Assembly (NCBI GenBank): GCA_022819945.1
Contig: JAJEGI010000165.1
Coordinates: 1 to 51,177 of the forward strand
From: Candidatus Poribacteria bacterium
GTDB lineage: Bacteria; Poribacteria; WGA-4E; WGA-3G
Length of the DNA stretch: 51,177 nucleotides
Reading direction: 5' to 3'
The notes under the pieces were generated by a model. The model was not told where the DNA came from. It did not search any database and saw nothing but the letters and a program-made list of their open reading frames with translations. The translations under genes and the position numbers were made by a program. The stretch's first letter is position 1, and each line of letters opens with the position of its first letter. Positions 15,946 to 23,516 of this stretch are shown here, piece after piece.

Positions 15946-17378
15946 ACTGATAGTATTTCCGTTTTGTTTGAAAGCCCTGAAACCGCCATCGGCAACGCCA
16001 TCAGAACCGTCGTCCCTTCACCGAGGACACTTTCAATCTCCACGCTGCCGCCATGCTCTTCAAGAATCCGTTTCACATTCGCCAAACCGAGACCTGTGCC
16101 CCTCGTCTTCTTGGTAAAGAACGGTTCAAACAGTCGCGCTAAATCTTCTTCGGGAATCCCGATGCCGGTATCAACAACCTTGATGCCGACCCTATCTTCA
16201 TCCGCAATTGTAGAAACTTTCAACGTGCCGCCTTGCGGCATCGCCTCCATCGCATTCAAGACGACATTCATAAAAGCCTGCTTCAATTTATCTGAATCAA
16301 ATCGAATTTCTGGGGTTACAGTTGACAAGTCTAATACTAACGCAATCTTGTGGTGTGCTAAGTTAGCCTCCATCAAATCCAAGACCGCTTTCAAGACAGG
16401 CGCAAGCCGTTGTGGCGTGAGGTTAAGCGCAGTAGGACGTGCAAAGTCCATCAATCCTTTAACAATCGTATCAATGCGCTCAATCTCTTCAAGGATATAA
16501 CGCAGCGATTGCTGATGCCGTTCCTGCGACATCTCCGGCTTCTGCATCAACATCTGTGCTAACATCCGCATAGAGGACAAAGGATTTCGGATCTCATGTG
16601 CGAAAGAGGCTGACATCTTTCCGGCTGTCGCCAAGCGTTCCGCTTGAATCAACTGATCTCTCGACTCTTTGAGATCTCTCGTCATCTGATTAAAAGCAGC
16701 CGCGAGGTCACCGATCTCGTCATGTGTTTTAAGTTCGCACTGCTCGTCCAAGTCTCCAGTCGCAACGCGCGCCGTAGAATCAACCAAAACCTTGATCGGG
16801 TTCGTCAAATTTTTCCCAATCAGATGGCTAATGAGGGCAACCAGCCCTGTACCAAGAACAGCAATGCTGAGGATATACCATGTAAGGGTCCGTTTCGCTT
16901 CCGCAATCGCTTCCATCGGACGCAACAGGCAATAAAATCGTCCAAGTTTCTGAGGCAAGTAAAAAACTTTATACGGCTTCCCATCAAGTGTAACGTCTCG
17001 TATAACAGATTTTCCATCGGGGTTCTCTAAGTGCAGTCTGACTTCACGCAGCCGCATTTTATCTGCTAAATTCGTCCAATCTTGTTCTACATCGGAGAGT
17101 TCTTCAAGCGTGGTGGCATTAAGCGTATAATCAGAACCAAAAATCATGATCTCAATGCTATAGGTGCATTTTATTTTTTCTATGTTCTCCTCAAAATACC
17201 GCTCAAAATACCCTGTTTCCCTGATGGTATCAAGCCATGCTTTCGTCTCACGCGTAAACTGTTCACTGTACTTCCAAGTGAAGATCTCAATAGCAACCAG
17301 AGATAGCACAACCGCAACCAAGGCAAAAAGGAGCAAAAATGGAAGAACAATTTTCGTTTGAATACTATACCGACGCAT
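15927..17378 (-). CDS. NtrB/AtoS-like sensor histidine kinase
   Basis: A 483-residue membrane kinase. TM1 is at about 9-31 and TM2 at about 160-185, enclosing a sensor domain of about 125 residues. A HAMP domain (NPIKVLVDSTARVATGDLD) and the dimerisation helix (AERLATAGKMSASFAHEIRN, phosphoacceptor His261) follow. The ATPase domain has the N-box NVVLNAMEAMPQGG, the G1 box DTGIGIP, FEPFFTKK and the G2 box GTGLGLA. The H-box and AERLA lead-in are typical of kinases that pair with sigma-54 response regulators (AtoS, ZraS, NtrB), but no regulator is adjacent. The ATG at 17378 is chosen over one six codons upstream because AAGGGGA precedes it. Confidence 0.88.
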   Translation of the reverse strand: MRRYSIQTKIVLPFLLLFALVAVVLSLVAIEIFTWKYSEQFTRETKAWLDTIRETGYFERYFEENIEKIKCTYSIEIMIFGSDYTLNATTLEELSDVEQDWTNLADKMRLREVRLHLENPDGKSVIRDVTLDGKPYKVFYLPQKLGRFYCLLRPMEAIAEAKRTLTWYILSIAVLGTGLVALISHLIGKNLTNPIKVLVDSTARVATGDLDEQCELKTHDEIGDLAAAFNQMTRDLKESRDQLIQAERLATAGKMSASFAHEIRNPLSSMRMLAQMLMQKPEMSQERHQQSLRYILEEIERIDTIVKGLMDFARPTALNLTPQRLAPVLKAVLDLMEANLAHHKIALVLDLSTVTPEIRFDSDKLKQAFMNVVLNAMEAMPQGGTLKVSTIADEDRVGIKVVDTGIGIPEEDLARLFEPFFTKKTRGTGLGLANVKRILEEHGGSVEIESVLGEGTTVLMALPMAVSGLSNKTEILSVQLPPK

Positions 17379-17396
17379 TGGAGTCCCCTTGTCCAT

Positions 17397-18037
17397 GAGT
17401 AGATTTTAACCGTTCTTACGCGCGGATTTCCGCCGATAACCTAATAATTATGCGATAATTTGGCTTTTTCGATTATACGCATCCCGATTCTTCCGAAATT
17501 ATGCACCCTTTTTACCTACAAATCGCGTCACTAACAATTGAAACTTACCTTTATTGTCGAAAGAAATATATTGACGTAAACCTATGAGACAATCTCAAAT
17601 ACCAATGTTGCTGTCAGTATAACCTAAAGCGATTGGCATGTCAATAACGACTTCCACACTTTGTAAGAGAGGGGAAATACCTAAGCAAAAACACGCCCGT
17701 CCTTGACCTTGCTGATGGAAACCAAAATGTTGTAGCCAAGAGGTTCCTCTTACAAGAAAACAAAATAAATTTGAATCCCTAACTTAAATATGTTATCATA
17801 TATAATGTAAACTAAAATTGGGAACATAGATAAGGTTGAGCGCGATGAAAACAATTGGGCAGACTTGGCCTCATGCACAATATTTTAACCGAACAAATTC
17901 CCACTAAAAACGTCTAATGCATGGGAAATTAGGAACTTTTTGGCACACAGGGTGTATAAGTATCGAATGACTTCACTTTAGGAAATAATAAACGAAAGGA
18001 CTTGAAAATTAACTTAGTGCTATACGGAGAAACAGAC
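17397..18037. other. Long intergenic region upstream of the ECF sigma factor
   Basis: About 640 bp with no supported gene, between the divergent kinase and the ECF sigma gene. It is AT-rich. The one recognisable signal is the promoter-like pair at 17771-17799; a candidate TTG start at 18002 in the sigma frame is less likely than the ATG at 18038. Confidence 0.5.
17771..17799 (+). promoter_or_regulatory. Possible sigma-70 promoter for the ECF sigma gene
   Basis: TTGAAT and TATCAT are separated by 17 bp, with a second -10-like TATAAT five bases on. It lies about 240 bp upstream of the ECF sigma start and faces it. The match is reasonable but the surrounding sequence is AT-rich, so chance similarity is possible. 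Confidence 0.4.
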
Positions 18038-18685
18038 ATGACAGATATCCAAGAACCTACCTTTTACACAGACTTGGAACTTGAACAGATTGATGAGAAT
18101 GCGCTTGTCAATCAGTTCCAAAACGGCGATACCGCAGCCTTTAATCCGCTTGTGCTTAAATATCAAAAGAAAATTTACAACCTTATGTACCAGCGGGTTC
18201 GCGATCAAGAAACAGCAAAAGACCTCTGCCAAGAAGTCTTTCTGAAAGCGTTTAATGCACTTCCCAACTTCAAAGGCAGTTCAGCATTTTACAGCTGGAT
18301 TTACAGGATTGCCATCAATTGCAGCATCGATTTTCAGCGTCAGCGTAACCGCGGAAAGGTTCTTGCGTTTGAAGAATTACCACTTGACGCGGACGACATG
18401 CTAAAGATGGCGGATTCCCACCCGTCCCCTGAAAAACTGCTTGAGGAGAAAGAACTCGGACTCATCATCCGAAAGGCGGTGAAGAAACTCCCACCGGGTC
18501 AACGGCGTGTCTTCAATCTACGGCACCGAAAAGAACTCGCGATTAAAGAGATCGCAGTTTTGCTAAACAGGTCGGAAGGCACGGTTAAAGCGCACTTACA
18601 CCACGCACACCGGCAGCTCCAAGGCATGCTTCGCCCCTACTTGCGAAATGAACCGCTCGAATGGAACGGGGAAATTAAAAATTAA
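18038..18685 (+). CDS. ECF-type RNA polymerase sigma factor
   Basis: A 215-residue group 4 sigma factor. Region 2 runs from DTAAFNPLVLKYQKKIYNLM through QETAKDLCQEVFLKAFNALP to the core-binding and -10-recognition helix YSWIYRIAINCSIDFQRQRN. After an acidic linker, region 4 is visible as AVKKLPPGQRRVFNLRHRKE and the helix-turn-helix IKEIAVLLNRSEGTVKAHLH. It resembles RpoE/SigW-type housekeeping ECF factors. No anti-sigma gene adjoins; the next features downstream are tRNAs. The ATG at 18038 is preferred (CGGAGAAA upstream) over a TTG 12 codons earlier. Unlike the sigma proteins at 43255 and 46611 it has no C-terminal extension. Confidence 0.9.
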   Translation: MTDIQEPTFYTDLELEQIDENALVNQFQNGDTAAFNPLVLKYQKKIYNLMYQRVRDQETAKDLCQEVFLKAFNALPNFKGSSAFYSWIYRIAINCSIDFQRQRNRGKVLAFEELPLDADDMLKMADSHPSPEKLLEEKELGLIIRKAVKKLPPGQRRVFNLRHRKELAIKEIAVLLNRSEGTVKAHLHHAHRQLQGMLRPYLRNEPLEWNGEIKN

Positions 18686-18867
18686 ATCGAGTGGATAAGT
18701 CTTGGGGCGAAAAAAACGAAAATTACGTCACATTCCCCCGTGTCACGTGGTTCTGCACGTCACATTTAAACGTCACAATTGTCCGAAAACTGATAACTAC
18801 GCCTCTAACGGCTGACGGCTATCTTTCTGACAACCAAATGTCTCCAAAATTAATATTGACATATAAC

Positions 18868-18897
18868 TTGACAAAACTCCCTAAATTATTGTATAAT
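18868..18897 (+). promoter_or_regulatory. Consensus sigma-70 promoter of the tRNA cluster
   Basis: TTGACA and TATAAT are both perfect consensus hexamers separated by 18 bp, placed 33 bp upstream of tRNA-Ser(UGA). This strength is typical of stable-RNA promoters. Confidence 0.8.
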
Positions 18898-18930
18898 ATA
18901 TACGATTCGTTAATAAGAAAAACAACAATA

Positions 18931-19018
18931 GGTGGGATGGCTGAGTGGACGAAGGCGGCGGTCTTGAAAACCGTTGTGGCGCAAGCCACCGTGGGTTCGA
19001 ATCCTACTCCCACCGCCA
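18931..19018 (+). tRNA. tRNA-Ser(UGA)
   Basis: The acceptor arms GGTGGGA and TCCCACC pair perfectly. The anticodon loop is CTTGAAA with anticodon TGA. A long class II variable arm (GTGGCGCAAGCCAC) and the T-loop GGTTCGAATCC are present. The discriminator is G and CCA is encoded. It reads UCA and other UCN codons. Confidence 0.95.
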
Positions 19019-19022
19019 TTAT

Positions 19023-19107
19023 GGAGAGGTGCAGGAGTGGTTGAACTGGACTGTCTGCTAAGCAGTTATGGCGCAAGCCATCGTGGGTTCGAATCCCACC
19101 CTCTCCG
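19023..19107 (+). tRNA. tRNA-Ser(GCU)
   Basis: Acceptor GGAGAGG pairs with CCTCTCC and the discriminator is G. The anticodon stem-loop CTGTCTGCTAAGCAG carries anticodon GCT. A long variable arm (ATGGCGCAAGCCAT) marks a class II tRNA. CCA is not encoded. It lies 4 bp after the previous tRNA and is surely co-transcribed. It reads AGC/AGU. Confidence 0.95.
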
Positions 19108-19268
19108 TTTTAATCGTTGTCAGCTTGCCTCACAGTGAAAGCGGTCAGTAGTTGTCAGTAAGAAAGTTGTGAAGTGTAACTAAAGTTAGAAAGTTGAAAG
19201 AGGTCTCTTATTAACTTTAGAACACTTTACAGACTTCTTTAACTGGCAACTGATAACTATTACAATAC

Positions 19269-19342
19269 GCGCCTGTAGCTCAGTGGATTAGAGCATCTGA
19301 CTACGGATCAGAAGGCCAGGGGTTCGAATCCTCTCAGGCGCT
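19269..19342 (+). tRNA. tRNA-Arg(ACG)
   Basis: Acceptor GCGCCTG pairs with CAGGCGC. The anticodon stem-loop CTGACTACGGATCAG carries anticodon ACG. The T-arm contains GGTTCGAATCC. CCA is not encoded. This is the obligatory substrate of TadA, which converts A34 to inosine so that CGU, CGC and CGA can be read. tadA begins only 26 bp downstream. Confidence 0.95.
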
Positions 19343-19367
19343 TCAAAAGGTATTTATTGGACAAAAG

Positions 19368-19826
19368 TTGGACCGCGATCGTTTCTGGATGCGACACGCA
19401 CTTGAATTAGCACGGCAAGCTGCTGAGAACGGGGAAGTACCAGTCGGTGCGATCCTCGTTAGTGGCGATGTCCTCATCGCTGAAGCGTCGAACCTACGCG
19501 AACAGCGGGGCAATCCTATTGCTCACGCAGAGATGCTCGCGATACAAGCAGCATCGAAAAAAATAGGGAACTGGCGGTTCACTGATACAACACTTTACGT
19601 GACCTTAGAACCGTGTCCAATGTGCGCGGGCGCGATTGTGCTGGCGCGAATTCCGAAGGTTGTTTACGGGGCAACAGACCCGAAATCAGGTGCTGCTGGC
19701 ACGCTCTACAACATCCTTCAAGATGAACGGTTGAACCATCGCGTTGAAGTGATTAGTGGTGTATTAGCAGAAGAAAGCAGTGCACTTCTGAAATCCTTTT
19801 TTCAGCAACGCCGGCATAAACTATAG
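19368..19826 (+). CDS. tadA: tRNA-specific adenosine deaminase TadA
   Basis: TadA deaminates adenosine 34 of tRNA-Arg(ACG) to inosine. The 152-residue protein is of family length and has the zinc-dependent cytidine-deaminase-fold motifs: HAE (His53, Glu55 as the proton shuttle) and PCPMC (Cys83, Cys86). The VPVGAI segment upstream of the HAE motif is also conserved. The start is a TTG at 19368; an ATG seven codons later would remove part of helix 1 but is possible, since neither has a strong ribosome-binding site. The gene sits between tRNA genes, directly after its substrate tRNA, and shares the gene order tadA-SRP RNA-dnaX with Bacillus. Confidence 0.95.
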   Translation: MDRDRFWMRHALELARQAAENGEVPVGAILVSGDVLIAEASNLREQRGNPIAHAEMLAIQAASKKIGNWRFTDTTLYVTLEPCPMCAGAIVLARIPKVVYGATDPKSGAAGTLYNILQDERLNHRVEVISGVLAEESSALLKSFFQQRRHKL

Positions 19827-19859
19827 ATTGCCAGAAGAAATTAAAAAATTAAATCACAA

Positions 19860-19944
19860 GGAGAGATGCAGGAGTGGTTGAACTGGACAGTCTCGAAAAC
19901 TGTTGTGGCGCAAGCCACCGTGGGTTCGAATCCCACTCTCTCCG
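19860..19944 (+). tRNA. tRNA-Ser(CGA)
   Basis: Acceptor GGAGAGA pairs with TCTCTCC and the discriminator is G. The anticodon loop GTCTCGAAAAC carries CGA. The long variable arm and T-arm match tRNA-Ser(UGA) upstream. CCA is not encoded. It reads UCG. Confidence 0.95.
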
Positions 19945-19983
19945 TTCTTTCATATTTTATGACGGCTCAATTTGGCAGATTCT

Positions 19984-20056
19984 GGGGCAGTAGCTCAGTT
20001 GGGAGAGTGCATCCCTCGCACGGATGAGGTCACGGGTTCAAATCCCGTCTGCTCCA
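19984..20056 (+). tRNA. tRNA-Ala(CGC)
   Basis: The acceptor GGGGCAG pairs with CTGCTCC, giving the G3-U70 wobble pair that defines alanine identity, with discriminator A. The anticodon stem-loop CATCCCTCGCACGGATG carries CGC. CCA is not encoded. It reads GCG. Confidence 0.94.
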
Positions 20057-20160
20057 TTATGAAACTTTGATCGGGTATCAGATCTAAACTTGCTTTTGTG
20101 AGATGGTTTCAAACAATTTTGGTGGAACTTCTAAGTCATAACCCGCCATATAAATAGTAC

Positions 20161-20249
20161 GGAGAGATGCAGGAGTTGGTTGAACTGGCATGACTGGAAA
20201 TCATGTGTGCTGTTTTGCAGTACCGTGGGTTCGAATCCCACTCTCTCCG
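20161..20249 (+). tRNA. tRNA-Ser(GGA)
   Basis: Acceptor GGAGAGA pairs with TCTCTCC and the discriminator is G. The anticodon stem-loop ATGACTGGAAATCAT carries GGA. The variable arm is long (GTGTGCTGTTTTGCAGTAC) and differs from the other serine tRNAs. CCA is not encoded. A run of seven T follows (20254-20260) and may terminate the transcript. It reads UCC/UCU. Confidence 0.94.
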
Positions 20250-20274
20250 CCAGTTTTTTTAATTACGAAAGCCT

Positions 20275-20545
20275 TGACTATGCTAGGTGGGGAGGTAGCG
20301 GTGCCCTGTATCTGCAATCCGCTAAAGCAGAACTGAATCCCCAGCACGCGGCCTGTTCCTGTGGGGTCCGTCCCACGTACGTAGTGTTGAGAGTTGGGTC
20401 TTGAGCAACGAGTGCTTGTCGAACCCCGTCAGGTCCGGAAGGAAGCAGCGGTAGATAAGTTACGCGTGTGACGCAAGGGTGCCTGACTTGAGCTAACGGC
20501 GCGGGCAACGCTTGGAGGCGCTTGTCAACTCTGGGTGCATAGTCA
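20275..20545 (+). ncRNA. ffs: Large bacterial SRP RNA with Alu domain
   Basis: The RNA component of the signal recognition particle, which binds Ffh and targets membrane and secretory proteins. Domain IV is unmistakable: GTCAGGTCCGGAAGGAAGCA around 20440 with the GGAA tetraloop. The 5' part, GCTAGGTGGGGAGGTAGCGG onward, matches the Alu-domain start of the B. subtilis-type long SRP RNA. The ends are set by a closing helix, TGACTATGC at 20275-20283 with GCATAGTCA at 20537-20545. At about 271 nt it is far longer than the 4.5S form of E. coli. It lies directly upstream of dnaX, as in B. subtilis. Reading frames on either strand across it are spurious. Confidence 0.93.
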
Positions 20546-20618
20546 TCTTTTGGGCAGATCAACGCGGTTGATTACATCTCACTCCCGAATTCAAGCCACA
20601 TACAGAAAGGATCGCGCG

Positions 20619-22406
20619 ATGTCTTACGAAGTGCTCGCCCAAAAATGGCGTCCCCAAAATTTCAGCGACGTTGTCGGACAGGAACACGTTACCACAACGC
20701 TGAAAAACCAGATTCTATCTGAACGGATCGGACACGCCTATCTTTTCTGGGGACCCCGCGGCACCGGGAAAACTACCATCGCCCGTATCCTTGCCAAAGC
20801 CGTTAACTGCCCCAACCGAATTCAAGAAACTGAATTTGACGCTACCCAGACCGCTGAGCCTTGCAATAAATGCCAATTCTGTGCCGACATTTCACAAGGA
20901 AGATCCCTTGATGTATTTGAGATGGATGCCGCATCCAACCGCGGCATTGACACGATCCGAGACCTCCGCGAAAACGTCAAACTCTCTCCTGCTACCTGCA
21001 CCTATAAAATCTATATCATAGATGAAGCGCACATGCTCTCAACAGAGGCGTTCAACGCTTTGCTTAAAACGCTTGAAGAACCGCCACCACACGTCATCTT
21101 CATCATGGCAACCACAGAGCATGCTAAAATCCCAAAGACGATTAGTTCGCGCTGCCAAGACTTCGATTTCCGACACCTCGAAGATGAAAAAATAATTGAA
21201 CGCCTGCAGCTCATCGCCAAAGCAGAAACGATTTCCGCAGATTTGGATGCACTCACACTCATTACCCGCCAATCTGAAGGATGCTTACGGGACGCTGAAA
21301 ATCTACTCGAACGTCTCATCTCTTCCGCCGGTAAAGAACTGACAATTGACGCTGTTGAGCAAATCATTGGACTCAGCTCCAGTTCCCTGCTCCGAGAACT
21401 CGCTGAAGCACTTACCGAAAGAAATCTGGCAAAAAGCCTAAAAACACTAAACAACCTAACGAAACAAGGAACAGATCTATCACAATGCCTCGACCAACTG
21501 ATTCATTATTTTCGAGATCTTCGACTCTTAGCAATTGATGACGGCTTAAGTGAATTGATACAGAGTCCCCAATCAGATGTATCGGAACTCAAGCAGAAGG
21601 CTGAGCAGATGTCGGTAAACCGGCTATCACGGATCATCAAGATTTTGATGTATACCGACCGTGATATCAAACAGTATGGTTACCCGCAACTCCAATTAGA
21701 GGCTGCATTTATTCAACTTAACTCACTTGAGGAAGGTATCCCGCTACAAGGAATTATTGACAAACTGTCCGAATTAGAACAGAAATTTGACGCTGCAGGG
21801 ATTTCCGCCCCCTCACAGCAGCAACATCCACCCTCAGATGCGAATCCACCTGACAGGCAAACGTCATCACCGCAGCGGTCTTCTCAACCTCAAGATCAAC
21901 TCACCTCATTCTCACTTGACGCAGAAGAGGACACCCCAAGCACACAACTTATAGGACAGACTGCTACATCCTCCCCGGCTGCTCTTAATCCGTCAAATCC
22001 TTCGTCAAGTCCACAACGATCCCGAGACCTCGCAAACCTTCCTGCATTTTGGGAGGACGTAAAATTACAATTACCCATGAAACTCAAATACGGTTTGTTA
22101 GAAGGGTCCATTCCCTCTGTGAACGGCACAAACGCAGTTAAAATCGCATGTTCACCGACAAATCTCTCAATCGTCACGGATGAAGACAGGAAAACTATAG
22201 CCGACGCGCTGACACAGATCGTAGGAACACCCGTGAAAATTGAGCTAGCTGCCTTAGATACTGTACCGGAATCAGCAGCTTCTCAAGATGCAACCGAAAA
22301 AGGAGAACGAAAAACACCGCTCATGCGGAGAATTGAAGCCCAAGACGATCCGCAACTCAAAACCGCGCTTGAACTTTTTGATGCCAAAGTCTTGGAAACC
22401 CAATAA
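20619..22406 (+). CDS. dnaX: DNA polymerase III subunit gamma/tau
   Basis: The 595-residue clamp-loader ATPase of DNA polymerase III. The N-terminus MSYEVLAQKWRPQNF is typical. Walker A is GPRGTGKTT at 45-53. The zinc site is formed by the cysteine after AKAVN and by CNKCQFC. Walker B/DEAH-like IIDEAHML and sensor regions follow. A clamp-loader domain III reaches about residue 370. A Pro/Ser/Gln-rich linker leads to a tau-like C-terminal domain (LPAFWEDVKLQLPMKL onward). The ATG at 20619 is chosen because AAAGGA precedes it and it matches the family; upstream extension would run into the SRP RNA. No convincing frameshift signal for a separate gamma form was found. Confidence 0.96.
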   Translation: MSYEVLAQKWRPQNFSDVVGQEHVTTTLKNQILSERIGHAYLFWGPRGTGKTTIARILAKAVNCPNRIQETEFDATQTAEPCNKCQFCADISQGRSLDVFEMDAASNRGIDTIRDLRENVKLSPATCTYKIYIIDEAHMLSTEAFNALLKTLEEPPPHVIFIMATTEHAKIPKTISSRCQDFDFRHLEDEKIIERLQLIAKAETISADLDALTLITRQSEGCLRDAENLLERLISSAGKELTIDAVEQIIGLSSSSLLRELAEALTERNLAKSLKTLNNLTKQGTDLSQCLDQLIHYFRDLRLLAIDDGLSELIQSPQSDVSELKQKAEQMSVNRLSRIIKILMYTDRDIKQYGYPQLQLEAAFIQLNSLEEGIPLQGIIDKLSELEQKFDAAGISAPSQQQHPPSDANPPDRQTSSPQRSSQPQDQLTSFSLDAEEDTPSTQLIGQTATSSPAALNPSNPSSSPQRSRDLANLPAFWEDVKLQLPMKLKYGLLEGSIPSVNGTNAVKIACSPTNLSIVTDEDRKTIADALTQIVGTPVKIELAALDTVPESAASQDATEKGERKTPLMRRIEAQDDPQLKTALELFDAKVLETQ

Positions 22407-22411
22407 TCACT

Positions 22412-22508
22412 GCTTTCCAAATAGGAAAGCCTATCTATAAGGAAATTTTTACCAAGTGCCTTGTAACAAAATAGGAATGTCCGTAGACACTACGAAAAGC
22501 CACTTGGT
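22412..22508 (+). promoter_or_regulatory. Hairpins between dnaX and ybaB
   Basis: GCTTTCC-aaata-GGAAAGC (22412-22430) is a perfect 7-bp hairpin six bases after the dnaX stop, without a T-run. ACCAAGTG (22451-22458) and CACTTGGT (22501-22508) form a larger stem ending 15 bases before the ybaB start. They may tune ybaB expression or mRNA processing. Confidence 0.4.
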
Positions 22509-22523
22509 GACAGGACCAAAACC

Positions 22524-22832
22524 ATGAAAATGAATGACCTGATGAAACAGGCACAACAAATGCAAAAACGGATGCTCGAAATTCGCGAAGAACTCGCAAA
22601 TCGAACCGTTGAAGCAACTGTCGGAGGCGGGATGGTAACCGCTGTCGTCAATGGACAACAAGAGGTTATCTCACTCCGAATTACCCCAGAAGTCGTCGAT
22701 CCAGAAGATACTGAAATGCTTGAAGACTTAGTTGTAGCAGCAGTCAATGAGGCATTGCAACAATCACAAGAATTAATGTCCGCGGAAATGAGCAAATTGA
22801 CTGGCGGTATTAAAATTCCGGGACTCCCGTAA
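22524..22832 (+). CDS. ybaB: YbaB/EbfC-family nucleoid-associated protein
   Basis: A 102-residue DNA-binding protein of the YbaB/EbfC family, which forms homodimers that bind DNA as a tweezer. The family signature is clear: MKMNDLMKQAQQMQKRMLEI, then the glycine-rich turn VGGGMVTAVVNGQQEV and the C-terminal GGIKIPGL. Length is normal. It lies between dnaX and recR, its conserved place in very many bacteria. Translation may start at the first or third codon (MKM). Confidence 0.95.
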   Translation: MKMNDLMKQAQQMQKRMLEIREELANRTVEATVGGGMVTAVVNGQQEVISLRITPEVVDPEDTEMLEDLVVAAVNEALQQSQELMSAEMSKLTGGIKIPGLP

Positions 22833-22901
22833 CAGAACCGTAAGCGCACATAACGTTATGCCATCTGTCCACGCTGCTACGGGAATTAGCACAAAAAATC
22901 C

Positions 22902-23516
22902 ATGCAAGAATACCCGAAACCGCTTGCGAAACTTATCACTGAACTCCAAAAGCTACCGACGATCGGTCAGAAAACAGCACAACGGTTAGCATTTTTTATG
23001 CTAAAGCTACCTGATACCGAAACTGCCCAAATTGCGGAAGCTATTGCGGAGGTGAAACAACAACTCTCTTATTGCAATATATGTGGTACTATTACTGATA
23101 CCAACCCGTGCTATATCTGTACCAATCCACGCCGGGACCAACGGGTAATTTGCGTTGTCGAAGAATCAGACGATCTCTGGGCAATTGAGAGAACTAACGG
23201 TTATACCGGACTCTATCATGTACTCGGCGGCGTTCTATCACCATTAGACGGAACAGGACCCGATGAACTCGGAATTAACACGCTCTTTCAAAGAATCCGA
23301 GAATCCACCGTAAACGCGCAGCCAGTGCAAGAGGTCATCCTCGCAACGAATTGGACAACAGAAGGACAGGCAACGGCACTTTATCTGATACAACACTTGG
23401 AAACCTTTGAAATTACAGTCACCCGAATTGCTCACGGGATTCCCGTTGGCGGGGATTTGGAGTATATTGACGAGGTGACCCTTGCAAAAGCACTTGAAGG
23501 CAGGCGGAAAGCTTAA
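22902..23516 (+). CDS. recR: Recombination mediator protein RecR
   Basis: RecR acts with RecO (and RecF) to load RecA on SSB-coated gaps. The 204-residue protein has normal length. An N-terminal helix-hairpin-helix is seen in LITELQKLPTIGQKTAQRLA. The zinc finger is CNICGTITDTNPCYIC (four cysteines). The Toprim domain begins ICVVEESDDLWAIE and contains the HVLGG motif. The C-terminus has ARG-like GIPVGGDLEYIDEVTL. The next gene starts immediately after the stop codon, so an operon with the M28-like gene and mnmG is likely. Confidence 0.96.
   Translation: MQEYPKPLAKLITELQKLPTIGQKTAQRLAFFMLKLPDTETAQIAEAIAEVKQQLSYCNICGTITDTNPCYICTNPRRDQRVICVVEESDDLWAIERTNGYTGLYHVLGGVLSPLDGTGPDELGINTLFQRIRESTVNAQPVQEVILATNWTTEGQATALYLIQHLETFEITVTRIAHGIPVGGDLEYIDEVTLAKALEGRRKA

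Noticed and set aside
18691..19076. Open reading frames overlapping the first two tRNA-Ser genes
   Set aside because: The coding sequence would run through two perfect tRNAs and the consensus promoter; the translated tRNA motif (VVAQATVGSNPTPTA) is a well-known annotation artefact.
20180..20562. Open reading frames of 74 and 94 codons across the SRP RNA
   Set aside because: They overlap tRNA-Ser(GGA) and the structured SRP RNA on both strands and have no family similarity or ribosome-binding site.
21180..21450. A-rich runs in dnaX as a possible programmed frameshift for a gamma form
   Set aside because: The GAAAAAATAA run near 21187 would truncate the protein within the ATPase core, and the one near 21430 lacks a slippery heptamer plus a downstream hairpin.
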